Below are positions 51,608 to 60,668 of a DNA stretch of 64,000 nucleotides, piece by piece (position 1 is the stretch's first letter; every line of letters begins with the position of its first letter). Source of the stretch: Phycisphaeraceae bacterium. GTDB lineage: Bacteria > Planctomycetota > Phycisphaerae > Phycisphaerales > UBA1924. The position numbers were made by a program, and so were the translations under genes. Below the pieces are notes generated by a model, which saw only the letters and a list, made by a program, of their open reading frames with translations, was not told the origin of the DNA and searched no databases. The stretch is from the NCBI GenBank assembly GCA_015200025.1, contig CP054186.1, positions 2,182,001-2,246,000 on the forward strand, written 5' to 3'.

Positions 51608-54160
51608 TTACTCGGTGATCGGCCCGGGGCTCGGCGGGGTGGGGTCGGTCGCCGGCGGGTTGGGGTCTTCGCGGGAGAGGTTCCGCCGGAGGGTGTTGAG
51701 CCGATCGTTGAAGGGCTTGTTGAGGTCGATGAGCGAATCGGTGTTCTCGACCACGCGCGGGGTGATGAAGACCAGGAGTTCCTTCTCGACGAAGGACTTC
51801 TCGCGGGACTTGAACAGCTCGCCGATCAGCGGGATATCGCCCAGGAGGGGGACCTTCCGCACGATCTCGGACTCTTCCTTCCGCAGGATCCCCGAGATGA
51901 CGACGGTCTGCCCGTCCTTGAGGATGAGCTGGGTCGTGGTCTCGCGGCGGTCGACGATCAGGGCGCCCTGGACCGTCTGCCCGGGGAAGATGCTCGAGAG
52001 CTCGAGGTTGACCTTCAGGTCCACGTCACGGTTGACCGTGATCCTCGGGCGGGCGCGGAGCTGGATCCCCACGGCCTTGTAATCGAACGAGGAAGTGATC
52101 TGCCCGACCTGGTTCGTCGTCGTGTCGTTGACGAAGGGGATGTCCTGCCCGTCGAAGAACTCGGCCTCCTGGTTGTCGCTCGTGAAGACCTTGGGCTCCG
52201 AGAGGATGTTGAGGTCGGTCTTCTCGTTGAGCGCCTGGAGCAGCAGGTTGAGGTTGATGTCCGTGTCGATGACCGAGGTGTCGAAGAGGGACCCGAAGAC
52301 GTTGCTCGCCGCGCCGGTGAACACGTTCCCGATGTTGATGCTGTTGTCGGCGTTGGTGGGGGAGATGTTCTGGCTCGACCAGCGGAGGCCCAGGGCCGTC
52401 GCGTCCTCGCGGGAGATCTCGCAGACGATGGCCGAGATGAGGACCTGACGCCCGGGCTTGTCGAGCTCGCGGATCATCTCGCCGACCGCCGCACGGTACT
52501 CCGGCGGGCTGAGGATCATCAGCGCGTTCTGTCGCCACACCGGGACGATGCGGATGGCCCCGATCAGGTTCGAGGCCCCCCGGCGGTCCGTCGGCGGGCG
52601 CGAACGCTGCCACCAGAACGCGATGGTGTCCGCCGTCGCCTCGGTCTGCGCCGTGTCCTGGGTCGTCGCCGTGCTGGCGAAGGGGCTCGCGCTCGATGAA
52701 CTCGAGGTCAACCCGCTCTCGGACCGGCGGATCGACGCGAGCGTCCCGTCCTGGGCCAGGAGGGTGTTGATCTGCTCGGCCAGCTCCTCCGCCTGCGCGT
52801 GCTTGAGCTCGATCAGCTGCGGGAGCCCCGCGCTCTGGGGCTGGTCAAGGTCGGCGATGATCCGGTCGATCACCGCGATATTGTCGGGGCTCTTGCTCAC
52901 CACCACCAGCCGACCGGACTCGGGGATCGCCTGGAAACTGAACTGGCCGGCCAGCCGCCCCACACCCTGGCTCGATTGCCCGCTCTGCTGCTGCGTCCCC
53001 GTCGTCGTCGCACGCCCGAACAGCCCTTCGAGCAGGTCGCGGACCTTCACCGGGTCGGAGTTCTGCAGGTCGTACACCTTGGGCACCACCGCCTCCTCGG
53101 GCAGCGGCTTGTCCCAGTACTCGTCGATCTGGTCGCGGATCTGTTCGAGCACCGGCCTCTCTGCCAGCACCGTCACGGAGTTCTGCTGCTTGTTCGCGGA
53201 GACGCGGAGGCTCGCCGAGGTGAGCGAACCGACCGCCTGGCCTTGTTGCTGTCCACCGCGGCCTTGCTGCTGCTGCTGACCCCCACGCCCCTGCTGCTGC
53301 TGGCCCCCGCCCTGGAAAAAGGCCTGGAACGGGTTGCCCCCGCCCTGCTGCTGCTGAGCCCGTGCGTCCGCCGCGAACAGGTCGCGGATGTTCTGGGCGA
53401 CCACCTCGGCGTCGGCGTACCGGAGACGGAAGGTCTCGGTGTTGAGCGCCGCCGCGCTGGGGCGGTCGAGGGTCGTGATGAGCCGCTCGATCCGCTGGAG
53501 CAGCCCGATGTTCCCGAGCACGACGAGCTGGTTCGACACCGCGTCGATCTGGACCTTCGCGTAGTCCGGGAGCATCTCCTTGACGATCGCCCCGATGTTG
53601 TCCGCCGACCCGTTCGACAACGCGAACACCTTCTCGACCACCGAGCCGAGGTCCTCACGCTCCAGCACGCTGACCGAGGGGCCCAGCACCGGGACGTCCT
53701 GTTTCGACAGGTCATTGATATCCCGCAGCGTGATCACCTCGGGCGATTCCACCACCGCGACCCCCGCCTGCTGCAGCGCCAGGATCACCAGGTCCAGCGC
53801 CCTCGACCGCGGGATCGGCTCGTCGTTGAGCAGCGTGATCGTGCGGCTCAGCACCTCCGTCCGCGGGAGCACCACCTTCCCCGTCGATTCCACGATGAAC
53901 GGGACCAACTGCTCGACCGTCACGTTCTTGAACGCCAGCACCGTCGGCTCGCCGTTGAGCACGCGGCGGTTCAGCGGGCCCGCGCGGGGCGCCGGCTCGC
54001 GGCGGACCGCCTCGGCCCCCGCCGCGCCACCCGCCGGCTGCGACCCGCGCGACTCGGCGGGCAGGACCATCGACACGGCGCACCCGACCGTGGCGATCAT
54101 GATCCTGATGATCGGTCGGGTCCGTTCGGCGCGGAGGGAATGGGTCATGGTGGGTCTCAT
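51608..54160 (-). CDS. gspD: Type II secretion system secretin GspD
   Basis: An 850-residue secretin that forms the outer-membrane pore. Several secretin N-domains precede the C-terminal secretin domain; VPLLGDIPLIGELF near the end is the family signature. The N-terminal export segment is MIATVGCAVSMVLPAES. A Gln/Gly-rich insert at residues 269-309 interrupts the N-domain region, and a Ser/Thr-rich stretch lies later. ATG at 54160 overlaps the preceding stop by 4 nt. It works with the pseudopilins and GspE-F encoded upstream. Confidence 0.95.
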   Translation of the reverse strand: MRPTMTHSLRAERTRPIIRIMIATVGCAVSMVLPAESRGSQPAGGAAGAEAVRREPAPRAGPLNRRVLNGEPTVLAFKNVTVEQLVPFIVESTGKVVLPRTEVLSRTITLLNDEPIPRSRALDLVILALQQAGVAVVESPEVITLRDINDLSKQDVPVLGPSVSVLEREDLGSVVEKVFALSNGSADNIGAIVKEMLPDYAKVQIDAVSNQLVVLGNIGLLQRIERLITTLDRPSAAALNTETFRLRYADAEVVAQNIRDLFAADARAQQQQGGGNPFQAFFQGGGQQQQGRGGQQQQQGRGGQQQGQAVGSLTSASLRVSANKQQNSVTVLAERPVLEQIRDQIDEYWDKPLPEEAVVPKVYDLQNSDPVKVRDLLEGLFGRATTTGTQQQSGQSSQGVGRLAGQFSFQAIPESGRLVVVSKSPDNIAVIDRIIADLDQPQSAGLPQLIELKHAQAEELAEQINTLLAQDGTLASIRRSESGLTSSSSSASPFASTATTQDTAQTEATADTIAFWWQRSRPPTDRRGASNLIGAIRIVPVWRQNALMILSPPEYRAAVGEMIRELDKPGRQVLISAIVCEISREDATALGLRWSSQNISPTNADNSINIGNVFTGAASNVFGSLFDTSVIDTDINLNLLLQALNEKTDLNILSEPKVFTSDNQEAEFFDGQDIPFVNDTTTNQVGQITSSFDYKAVGIQLRARPRITVNRDVDLKVNLELSSIFPGQTVQGALIVDRRETTTQLILKDGQTVVISGILRKEESEIVRKVPLLGDIPLIGELFKSREKSFVEKELLVFITPRVVENTDSLIDLNKPFNDRLNTLRRNLSREDPNPPATDPTPPSPGPITE
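53234..53356. repeat. Gln/Gly-rich coding repeat in gspD
   Basis: The minus strand encodes residues 269-309 of GspD, with repeated QQQ, GGQQQQ and GRGG units from CAG-rich codons. It is a low-complexity insert between N-domains. Confidence 0.85.
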
Positions 54161-54993
54161 CGTGTGGGGTCCTCCGCCGGGGGCGAGGTCGGGGGCATGG
54201 GCGGGGTGTCCGTGGTGGATTCATTCGCGGGCGCCGGTCCGCCCGGCTCGGCGGGCGGCTTCTCCGGCCCGCTGGGGTCGGTCGGGGCGGGGGGCTTGGG
54301 CAGGTCCGGCGTGCCGTTCGTCGCGCCCGACGATTCACTCGCGGGCGACGCCGGCGGCTCGGGCGTGGGGGATGCCCCGGGGGCCGGGTCGTCCGCGGGC
54401 TTGGGATCGGCGGGCTTGGTGTCCGCGGGCTTCGCCGGGTACACCACTTTGTCGCGGTCGAACAGGCTCACCGTGAACTCCGCGTTCCGCCAGCGGACAC
54501 GCACGTCCCACGGGGGGTTGACCGCCAGCACACGCACCCCGTCGACCTCTTCGTCGCCGATGGTCCGCGGCTTCCCGTCGTTGAACCACACGCGGTCGCT
54601 CGCGATCCCCAGGATCGACGGGCCCCCGTAGGTGCTCGGCGGCGGCGGGGGGGGCGGGGGGCCGGGGTCAACCACCGGGGGCGGCGCGGGCCTCGGGGGC
54701 GCGGGCCTGGGCGGGGGCGGCGGGATGAAGAACATCGACCGGCCCTTGATCTGCTCGACCCGGGATTCCATCGCCTCCGCGTGACGCTTCCGCTGAGCCT
54801 CGTCGTCCGGACCGTCCGACGCGATCTCCGGCGAACGAAGCACCGACGCCTGACCGATCCGCCACACGCCCCAGATCGTCACGGCCGATGCCAGGACGCA
54901 CGCCCCGGCCGCCGCCCACGACAACCCCGTGAACGCGGACACGGCCTCCCTCGCCGACCTCGGCCTGGCGTGTGGTGTGGGTGATGGGCTCAC
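54157..54993 (-). CDS. GspC/PilP-like T2SS inner-membrane protein
   Basis: A 278-residue protein with one membrane helix (about residues 25-48, GLSWAAAGACVLASAVTIWGVW), a Pro-rich spacer (PPPPPRPAPPRPAPPP), and a small beta domain GILGIASDRVWFNDGKPRTIGDEEVDGVRVL that resembles the homology region of GspC/PilP. The C-terminal 80 residues are Pro/Ala-rich and disordered. GspC links the inner-membrane platform to GspD. The GTG at 54993 overlaps the preceding stop (GTGA), and the ATG of gspD overlaps its stop. Assignment to gspC rests on topology and order. Confidence 0.72.
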   Translation of the reverse strand: MSPSPTPHARPRSAREAVSAFTGLSWAAAGACVLASAVTIWGVWRIGQASVLRSPEIASDGPDDEAQRKRHAEAMESRVEQIKGRSMFFIPPPPPRPAPPRPAPPPVVDPGPPPPPPPPSTYGGPSILGIASDRVWFNDGKPRTIGDEEVDGVRVLAVNPPWDVRVRWRNAEFTVSLFDRDKVVYPAKPADTKPADPKPADDPAPGASPTPEPPASPASESSGATNGTPDLPKPPAPTDPSGPEKPPAEPGGPAPANESTTDTPPMPPTSPPAEDPTR

Positions 54994-55604
54994 GGAGTGC
55001 TCTCCCGGCGTTGGAGCACCCAGCACTCGGCACTGAGCGACACGCTGATCTGACGCTGCGGCGACGAGCCCCTCGCGCCCCCCGACTGGACCTTCCTCAC
55101 GTGTAGCCCCGAGATCGACGAGACCTCGGGCGAGCGTTCGAGGTCCGACAGGATCCCCGCGAGCACGTCGGGCGTGCACCGGAAATCCACGTCGCGGATC
55201 AGGCGGGAGATCCGCCCGCCGCCCTCGACCGCACGCTCGAGCGCCTGGCTCCGCTTCCCGGTCATCGGGGCCGTCCGCTCGCGGCGGGCGTACTCGCTCA
55301 CCCCGCGGGACGTGAGCACCGACGCCAGTTTCGCGTTGAGCGCCTCGCCCCGCTCGCGGGGGTCCCCGGGGATCATCACCTCGCCGAAATCACGCAGGCC
55401 ATCCGACGCCGCCCTGGCCTCGCTGTCGTGCGACGACGAGACCTGGTCCCACGTCCGCAGCGTCGTCTCCTTGGTCCGCGCACGCTCCGCGATCGACGCC
55501 GCCGAGATCACGATCGGCTCCACGGCGAGGAAGTACACCCCGAGCCCGGCCGCCGCCGCCACCGCCCACTTTGTCGACCTCGGGAGTTCGCTCCATCGCG
55601 TCAT
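54990..55604 (-). CDS. GspM/PilO-like T2SS protein
   Basis: A 204-residue bitopic protein with one membrane helix at about 12-32 (KWAVAAAAGLGVYFLAVEPIVI), then a periplasmic helical stretch and a ferredoxin-like domain (GGGRISRLIRDVDFRCTPDVLAGILSDLERSPEVSSISGLHVRKVQ). This is the layout of GspM/PilO. It should dimerise and pair with the GspL-like protein from the previous gene. ATGA overlaps occur at the start (55604) and GTGA at the stop. It is named by topology and position. Confidence 0.75.
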   Translation of the reverse strand: MTRWSELPRSTKWAVAAAAGLGVYFLAVEPIVISAASIAERARTKETTLRTWDQVSSSHDSEARAASDGLRDFGEVMIPGDPRERGEALNAKLASVLTSRGVSEYARRERTAPMTGKRSQALERAVEGGGRISRLIRDVDFRCTPDVLAGILSDLERSPEVSSISGLHVRKVQSGGARGSSPQRQISVSLSAECWVLQRRESTP

Positions 55605-57286
55605 GAGCCGCCCTCCAGGCTCTTGAGCCGCTCTTCGAGCTTCCTCACCTCGGCCTCCAACCTCGATTTCACCGCCGCGTCGATCGACGGGCGGTACAGC
55701 GCGCCGCGGCGGGCGCCGCGGGCGACCGTCGCCTGTTCCTTGGTCATCGAGGCGATCTGCTCATCGGACAGTTCCGCCAGGGGGTCGCCGCCCCTCGCCG
55801 ACGGCACGGGGGCCGCGGCCCTGGGCACCGTCTCACGCCGGGCCGACGCCCTCGATGACGTGTCATCCTCGTCGGCGACCACCGGAGTACTCGCTCGCGC
55901 GGGCTCTGACGCCGCCGGAGTCGACGCGAACCTCGACGCCGCGCCCTCGCCGTAGAGACGGTTGACCAACGGCTTGGCCGCGAAATCGTCGATCGCTCGG
56001 GACGTGACCGTCGGGCTCGCCACGCGGGCGGAGAGGTCGAAGGTGACCCCGTCGGACGTCGAGTCGGAGCGGTTCACCGCCACGCTCTCGAACAGCCCGG
56101 TGCGGTTGAGGTTGGCCGCGAAGGTGTTGAGGACATCGAACGATTCGGAGGTCCCCGTCACGCCCACGCGGAACTCGGGCTCCGCCGTCATCGACAGGCT
56201 GTCCACGACCACCCCCACGGGCGTTGCCGCCGAGAGGTCCGCCCAGATTTTGGTCACGGGGAGGCGGCTCTGACTCATCTCCCGGTACACCACCGCCCGG
56301 CGTGCCGCCGACGCCCGGGATTCGGCGCTCTCGTCGATGGACCTGGTCTTCGCGTTGAGGATCGCGAGCCTCGCCGACGCGAACCCCAACGGCGCCACCA
56401 CGACGAACGCCGCCGCCGCCGCCAGCGTCCACCCGGCCCGCTTGCGGTCCGTCAGCCACCCCGCGGCCCTCGCCGCCACCGACGGCCTCGCGTCCCGACC
56501 GTCGCTCGACATCGTCGCCAGCGAACGGACCATCGCCCGATCGGCCGACAACGCCAGCGCGGCCCCGACGCTCAACCCGTACTCGGCGACCCACGCCGTG
56601 TCACGCCCTCGCAACGCGCCCGGGACGCCCACGCCGCTCAGGCCCGTCCCCGAGACCGCCGGGGGCTCGACGCCCACCATGCGGCACGTCGATTCGACCG
56701 CCGAGCGGACCGCCCCCGCGTCCGACGCCAGCGTCGCGCGGACGACACCCCGTTCGGGGCCGAACGCCGCTACGCACAGCGAACGCGTCGCCGCGTCGTA
56801 CGACACCCCCGCGCCACCCGACGCGATCAACGACAACGCCGCCGGCTCGGCGATCCACGTTTCGGGGATCCCAAGATCGCGGGGCTGCGGCCCGGGCGCC
56901 TCGCCACGCCACGCCGTCAGCAACGCCACACGACCCGACGCGGTGTCGATCAGACCCCACGCCTTGCGGTTCGGGGGAAGGTCGTCGGGCAAAAGCCCCT
57001 CGGCCATCAACGACAACGACTGCGGGAGGTCCGCCTCGGGCAATCCCGGCGCGGGCTCGGCCCGGCAGACGCACACGCTCCCCGGGACCACGCGCGCCAC
57101 TCGCTGCACGTTCTGCGCCTTGAGAAAGGCCCGCAGCCCCGCGGCGTCGGCCGCGTCGAAGCGCCGGGCCTCGCGGACCGCCGACCCGCCCCCCGCGTCG
57201 ACCACGACCACCACAACCGAGCCGGCGCGCACGCTCAGCCCGGCAACCCCCCCACGCGTCCGGTTTGTATCCGCAGAGACTTTCAT
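55601..57286 (-). CDS. GspL/PilM-PilN-like T2SS protein
   Basis: A 561-residue protein. The N-terminal 250 residues look like the actin-like cytoplasmic domain of GspL/PilM, with several short beta strands (VVVVVVDAGGGSAV). A membrane helix lies at about 290-310 (GWTLAAAAAFVVVAPLGF). A PilN-like periplasmic domain follows (TPVGVVVDSLSMTAEPEFRVGVTGTSESFDVLNTFAANL). The C-terminal 120 residues are disordered, ending in a coiled coil (EAEVRKLEERLKSLEGGS). It probably links GspE to the pseudopilus base. The ATG at 57286 overlaps the gspK stop by 4 nt. Confidence 0.8.
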   Translation of the reverse strand: MKVSADTNRTRGGVAGLSVRAGSVVVVVVDAGGGSAVREARRFDAADAAGLRAFLKAQNVQRVARVVPGSVCVCRAEPAPGLPEADLPQSLSLMAEGLLPDDLPPNRKAWGLIDTASGRVALLTAWRGEAPGPQPRDLGIPETWIAEPAALSLIASGGAGVSYDAATRSLCVAAFGPERGVVRATLASDAGAVRSAVESTCRMVGVEPPAVSGTGLSGVGVPGALRGRDTAWVAEYGLSVGAALALSADRAMVRSLATMSSDGRDARPSVAARAAGWLTDRKRAGWTLAAAAAFVVVAPLGFASARLAILNAKTRSIDESAESRASAARRAVVYREMSQSRLPVTKIWADLSAATPVGVVVDSLSMTAEPEFRVGVTGTSESFDVLNTFAANLNRTGLFESVAVNRSDSTSDGVTFDLSARVASPTVTSRAIDDFAAKPLVNRLYGEGAASRFASTPAASEPARASTPVVADEDDTSSRASARRETVPRAAAPVPSARGGDPLAELSDEQIASMTKEQATVARGARRGALYRPSIDAAVKSRLEAEVRKLEERLKSLEGGS

Positions 57287-58641
57287 CGGATCCGAACTTC
57301 CTTGAGCACCGCCGGCACGGTCGAACGATCGATCGTCGCGATGATTTCAACCTCGATCCCGGATCTCGCGTCCCGGCCTCGGCACGAGGCGACAAAGACG
57401 TTCGACCGAACGTCCAGAATACCCGCGATCCGGGCCAGGCGTTGCGGGGTCATCGCCGGGACGTCCAGAAGGTCCACGATCGACGAGAACCCGTTCGGGC
57501 GGCTCGAACGCTCCAGGATGATCGCGTCCGCCAGCGCGGGCGTGATCTCGGGGAGGTATTGGAGCGTCTCGGCCTCGCAGGTGTTGATGTTCAGCTTCCC
57601 GGGCTTGGTCCCCGCCGTCAGCGCGATCCCCGCCTCGTTGAACAGCACCGCCTGCTGCTCGCGCGTCAGGTTCCGGATCGCGGCGGCGTTCTGGATCCCC
57701 GCCGTCTGCGCCAGCTGCCGGAGGGTCCGCCGGATGAACTCGGACATCTGCGCGTTCGACGTGGCCGCGTACGCCACGATCACGTCCGCCTGAAGGGCGT
57801 CCACACCGATCCGCTGCGAGACCTGCGACGCCGTCGCCGTCGCCAGGTCGAGCCTCGCCTCGCCCGAGGCGGCCAGCCCGCCGTCCACGCTCGCCGTCGT
57901 CAGGTAGGCGCTCAGCCCCGCGTCCAGCCGACCGTCCGCGTTGTCGGGCGGCCACGACACGTCCCCGTCGTCCTCGTTCTCGTCGAGCCGCCCGTTGAGG
58001 TTCCAGTCCTCCCCGCGGACCAGTTCGGGCGACATCCCGATCACCAGCTCAAGTTCCGCGATCGAACGCATCGGGCCGTTCCGCGGCTCGTACGGGAACG
58101 GACGCCCCAGGTAATACCCCGATTCGGCGCCCAGGGGCCTGGTGTCGTCGTCCGCGTCGATCCAGTCCAGGATGCTGTCCGGGCCGTCCTCCGACATGTC
58201 CGGGATCAGCGCCAGTTGCTCGGCCGTGGCGAGGTTGATGTTGATCTTCGCGTGCGCGTCCATCACCCCGAGCCGCTCGCCGCTGGACGTCTCGTGGGTG
58301 ATGATCCACGCCGCGTCGCGGAGTTCGCCACGCGCGTGGTTCGCGAGGTCCTCGATGAGCGCGAACGCGTCGCCATCGACCGGGTTCTCCGTGTCGAAAT
58401 CGATCAGCGCCAGCGCCTGCTCCACCGCCGCCCTCGCGGCCCAGAACGCCCGGACCCTCGCCAACGCCTCACGCCCCGCGCTGGCCTGCGCCGCCGAACT
58501 CGCCGACACCGACGCCAGGACGACCGCCGCGATGGCGACCACCCAGAGCACCAGCAGCGTCGCGAACGAGCGCGCGGGGCCCCGGCCGATCGTGACCCCG
58601 GCCGCGACGCGGGGCCGACACCCTCTCGGGGTGGTCATCAT
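57283..58641 (-). CDS. gspK: T2SS minor pseudopilin GspK
   Basis: A 452-residue GspK, the large tip pseudopilin. A short leader precedes the hydrophobic helix SFATLLVLWVVAIAAVVLASV, which lacks Glu+5 as GspK proteins do. The helical body has two helix-hairpin-helix-type units: ININLATAEQLALIPDM and LNINTCEAETLQYLPEI. The ATG at 58641 overlaps the gspJ stop and has GGAGG upstream. Acidic clusters (DENEDDGD) may bind calcium. It should cap the pseudopilus with GspI and GspJ. Confidence 0.9.
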   Translation of the reverse strand: MMTTPRGCRPRVAAGVTIGRGPARSFATLLVLWVVAIAAVVLASVSASSAAQASAGREALARVRAFWAARAAVEQALALIDFDTENPVDGDAFALIEDLANHARGELRDAAWIITHETSSGERLGVMDAHAKININLATAEQLALIPDMSEDGPDSILDWIDADDDTRPLGAESGYYLGRPFPYEPRNGPMRSIAELELVIGMSPELVRGEDWNLNGRLDENEDDGDVSWPPDNADGRLDAGLSAYLTTASVDGGLAASGEARLDLATATASQVSQRIGVDALQADVIVAYAATSNAQMSEFIRRTLRQLAQTAGIQNAAAIRNLTREQQAVLFNEAGIALTAGTKPGKLNINTCEAETLQYLPEITPALADAIILERSSRPNGFSSIVDLLDVPAMTPQRLARIAGILDVRSNVFVASCRGRDARSGIEVEIIATIDRSTVPAVLKEVRIR

Positions 58642-59606
58642 GATCCACCTCCACGACCACCGCCACCGCCACCACCACCACCGCCACCGCCGCGTCCGCC
58701 TTGCCCGCCACCACCACCACCGCGTCCGCCCTGCCCACCGCCGCCACCGCCGCCACCCGGCCGACCACCGCCGCCGCCCTGGAATCCGCCCCCGCCGCCC
58801 GGCCGACCACCGCCGCCGCCCTGGAATCCGCCTCCCCCGCCGCCACCCTGGCCGCCGCCGCCCGCCCCGGTCCCACCGCCTGTGCTGGCGGGGGCAGCGG
58901 GGGTCTCGGCCGCGGGCGTGGCTTCCTCTTCCTCCGCGACGGGCAACGGGACTCGGTCCAAGGCCACGATCCGCCGCGCAAACGCCCGCACGGACCCGTC
59001 GTCGGAGATCCCCGTCGCCACGATGGACACCGCGAGCGGGTACCCGCTCCCGTCCGAATCCCACGATTCGATCCACGACCCGCCGTCGTACGCGGTGATG
59101 GAGAGCGCCACGACGCCGTCCACCAGCCGGACCGCGACGCCGCCGCCCTCGGGGTTCTGGTCGGGGATCGGGTCGCTCCGCCGCCACAGCGTCCGCCCGC
59201 CGGGGGCGTCCTCGGAGTCGATGAGTTTGTACTGGACCTCGGCCTCGCCGCCCTCGGGCGAGTCGGGCCCGGCGTTGCGGGTCGCCCGCAGCGAGCGCAC
59301 GAACAGCAGGATCGAATCGGCGTCGTCGCTCCCGAAGTGGGCGTCGGCGACCGCCACGCGCGTCACCGAGAGATCGGCGTCACGCACCGCGTGCAGCACG
59401 TCGTTCGCGATCGACGAGGCCGCGAGGTCGGCCCGCGAGAACGCCTCGCGCCGGGCCGTCGAGCGCGTCTTGGCGTTCATGAACGTCGCCATCGACGACG
59501 CCGCCGCCCCCGCCACCAGCGCCCCGACGATCACCGCGACGATGAGCTCCGCGAGCGTGAACCCGCCGCGCGTCACAGCCCGCCGGGTTGTCCGCGGCGT
59601 GCTCAT
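58638..59606 (-). CDS. gspJ: T2SS minor pseudopilin GspJ with Gly-rich tail
   Basis: A 322-residue pseudopilin. The leader ends RGG at residue 15 and is followed by FTLAELIVAVIVGALVAGAAASSM. The pseudopilin domain runs to about residue 225 and includes VQYKLIDSEDAPGG. A tail of about 80 residues (243-322) consists nearly all of Gly with Gln, Arg, Pro and Phe, in GGGGRPGGGGGFQ-like repeats. ATGA overlaps occur at both ends. The tail is unusual for GspJ. Assignment as GspJ is by order (between GspI and GspK) and size. Confidence 0.85.
   Translation of the reverse strand: MSTPRTTRRAVTRGGFTLAELIVAVIVGALVAGAAASSMATFMNAKTRSTARREAFSRADLAASSIANDVLHAVRDADLSVTRVAVADAHFGSDDADSILLFVRSLRATRNAGPDSPEGGEAEVQYKLIDSEDAPGGRTLWRRSDPIPDQNPEGGGVAVRLVDGVVALSITAYDGGSWIESWDSDGSGYPLAVSIVATGISDDGSVRAFARRIVALDRVPLPVAEEEEATPAAETPAAPASTGGGTGAGGGGQGGGGGGGFQGGGGGRPGGGGGFQGGGGGRPGGGGGGGGQGGRGGGGGGQGGRGGGGGGGGGGGGRGGGS
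58641..58880. repeat. Gly-codon repeat at end of gspJ
   Basis: Minus-strand GGN-rich tandem sequence (CCACCG and CCGCC words on the plus strand) encodes the Gly-rich GspJ tail. Two near-identical GGGGGRPGGGGGFQ-type units are seen, plus two GQGGRGGGGG units. Confidence 0.85.
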
Positions 59607-60046
59607 CGGGTGTTCCTCTCGATCATCTGCCCGGGTGCCCGGTCCGCGTCCGTGTTCTCCCCGGGCCTGGGCGCCACCAGCGTCTGCACGCTCGCGCTCC
59701 TCGGGCCCAGCGGCGACTCCCACGACAGCGTCGCCGTCACCACGTACGGGTTCCCGCTCGAACCCGCGACGAACTCGAGCCGGTACCGGTAGTTCTCGAA
59801 CGGGGGATCGCACGGGCCCTCGGTCGAGTACCTCGACCCGTAGTTGTCCGGGCCCCGGGCCAGCACGAGGTTCAGCTGTTCGTCGATCAGCCCCGCCGCG
59901 ATCTGCAGTTCCTCCCCGCCCTGCTGCACGTACGCCGCTCGGCCCGCCAGGCGCAGCATCGCCACCAGCGCCACGCCCAGCAGCACCGTCGCCGCGATGA
60001 TCTCGATCAGGGCCGTCCCCCGTCGTTGGCTCGTCCGGCGTCTCAC
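59603..60046 (-). CDS. gspI: T2SS minor pseudopilin GspI
   Basis: A 147-residue pseudopilin with a short basic leader and RRG at residue 11, followed by TALIEIIAATVLLGVALVAMLRL, with Glu+5 kept and Thr at +1. The C-terminal domain is short, containing YRYRLEFVAGSSGNPYVVTATLSWES. The GTG at 60046 overlaps the gspH stop (GTGA) with GGAGGTGG upstream; GTG at 60049 is an alternative. GspI starts pseudopilus tip assembly. Confidence 0.85.
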   Translation of the reverse strand: MRRRTSQRRGTALIEIIAATVLLGVALVAMLRLAGRAAYVQQGGEELQIAAGLIDEQLNLVLARGPDNYGSRYSTEGPCDPPFENYRYRLEFVAGSSGNPYVVTATLSWESPLGPRSASVQTLVAPRPGENTDADRAPGQMIERNTR

Positions 60047-60642
60047 CACGCCACCTCCCCCTGCCCGCCGCGGTCGAGGTCCACCACGCCCGACTCTTCG
60101 CCCGGCCCGGGGTCGCCCTCGGTCGTCGTGACCACCGTCGCACGCCCGCTCCGCGCGGGGAGGTCGACCCGCCACGCCCCGCCCTCCTTGGGGAGCACCA
60201 GCAGCAGCGAGATCGAGGGCCGCTCCGCCCCGGGCGACATCTCGACCCGCAGCCGGCGGACGTCCGCCGTCGCGCCATTGATCCACGCCGATCGGAGTTC
60301 GAGGTCCCCCAGCACGACCGGCGCCGTCAGGGGATCGGGCTCCCACGTGGGGACCCGGTCAAAGTCCGCCGGGTTGTCGGCGACCTTGCGGACCTCCACG
60401 ATCAGACGATCCAGCGTGGAGTCGTACGACAACGCCGACGCCTGCGGCGAGAGCATCGCCCGCGTCCCCAGCGCCGAGAGCATCTCACGGACACCCTTGG
60501 CCGTCGCCTCCGCCGCTCGACGCTCCTGGCCGACCAGCCTGGGGACGATCGAGCCCGCGAGGATCCCCACGACGAGCAGCACGACCACCAGCTCGATGAG
60601 CGTGAAGCCGGACGACCGGGATGTCCACCGACGCGGTCTCAC
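60043..60642 (-). CDS. gspH: T2SS minor pseudopilin GspH
   Basis: A 199-residue pseudopilin. A basic leader (VRPRRWTSRSSG) precedes FTLIELVVVLLVVGILAGSIVPRL. The globular domain is GspH-like (RAMLSPQASALSYDSTLDRLIVEV, then acidic tail). The GTG at 60642 has GGAGG upstream. It is 26 bp after gspG, the only real gap among the pseudopilin genes. An acidic GDPGPGEESGVVDLDRGG tail is unassigned. Confidence 0.85.
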   Translation of the reverse strand: MRPRRWTSRSSGFTLIELVVVLLVVGILAGSIVPRLVGQERRAAEATAKGVREMLSALGTRAMLSPQASALSYDSTLDRLIVEVRKVADNPADFDRVPTWEPDPLTAPVVLGDLELRSAWINGATADVRRLRVEMSPGAERPSISLLLVLPKEGGAWRVDLPARSGRATVVTTTEGDPGPGEESGVVDLDRGGQGEVAW

Positions 60643-60668
60643 GCGATCCAACCTCCGGCCCCGAGTCG

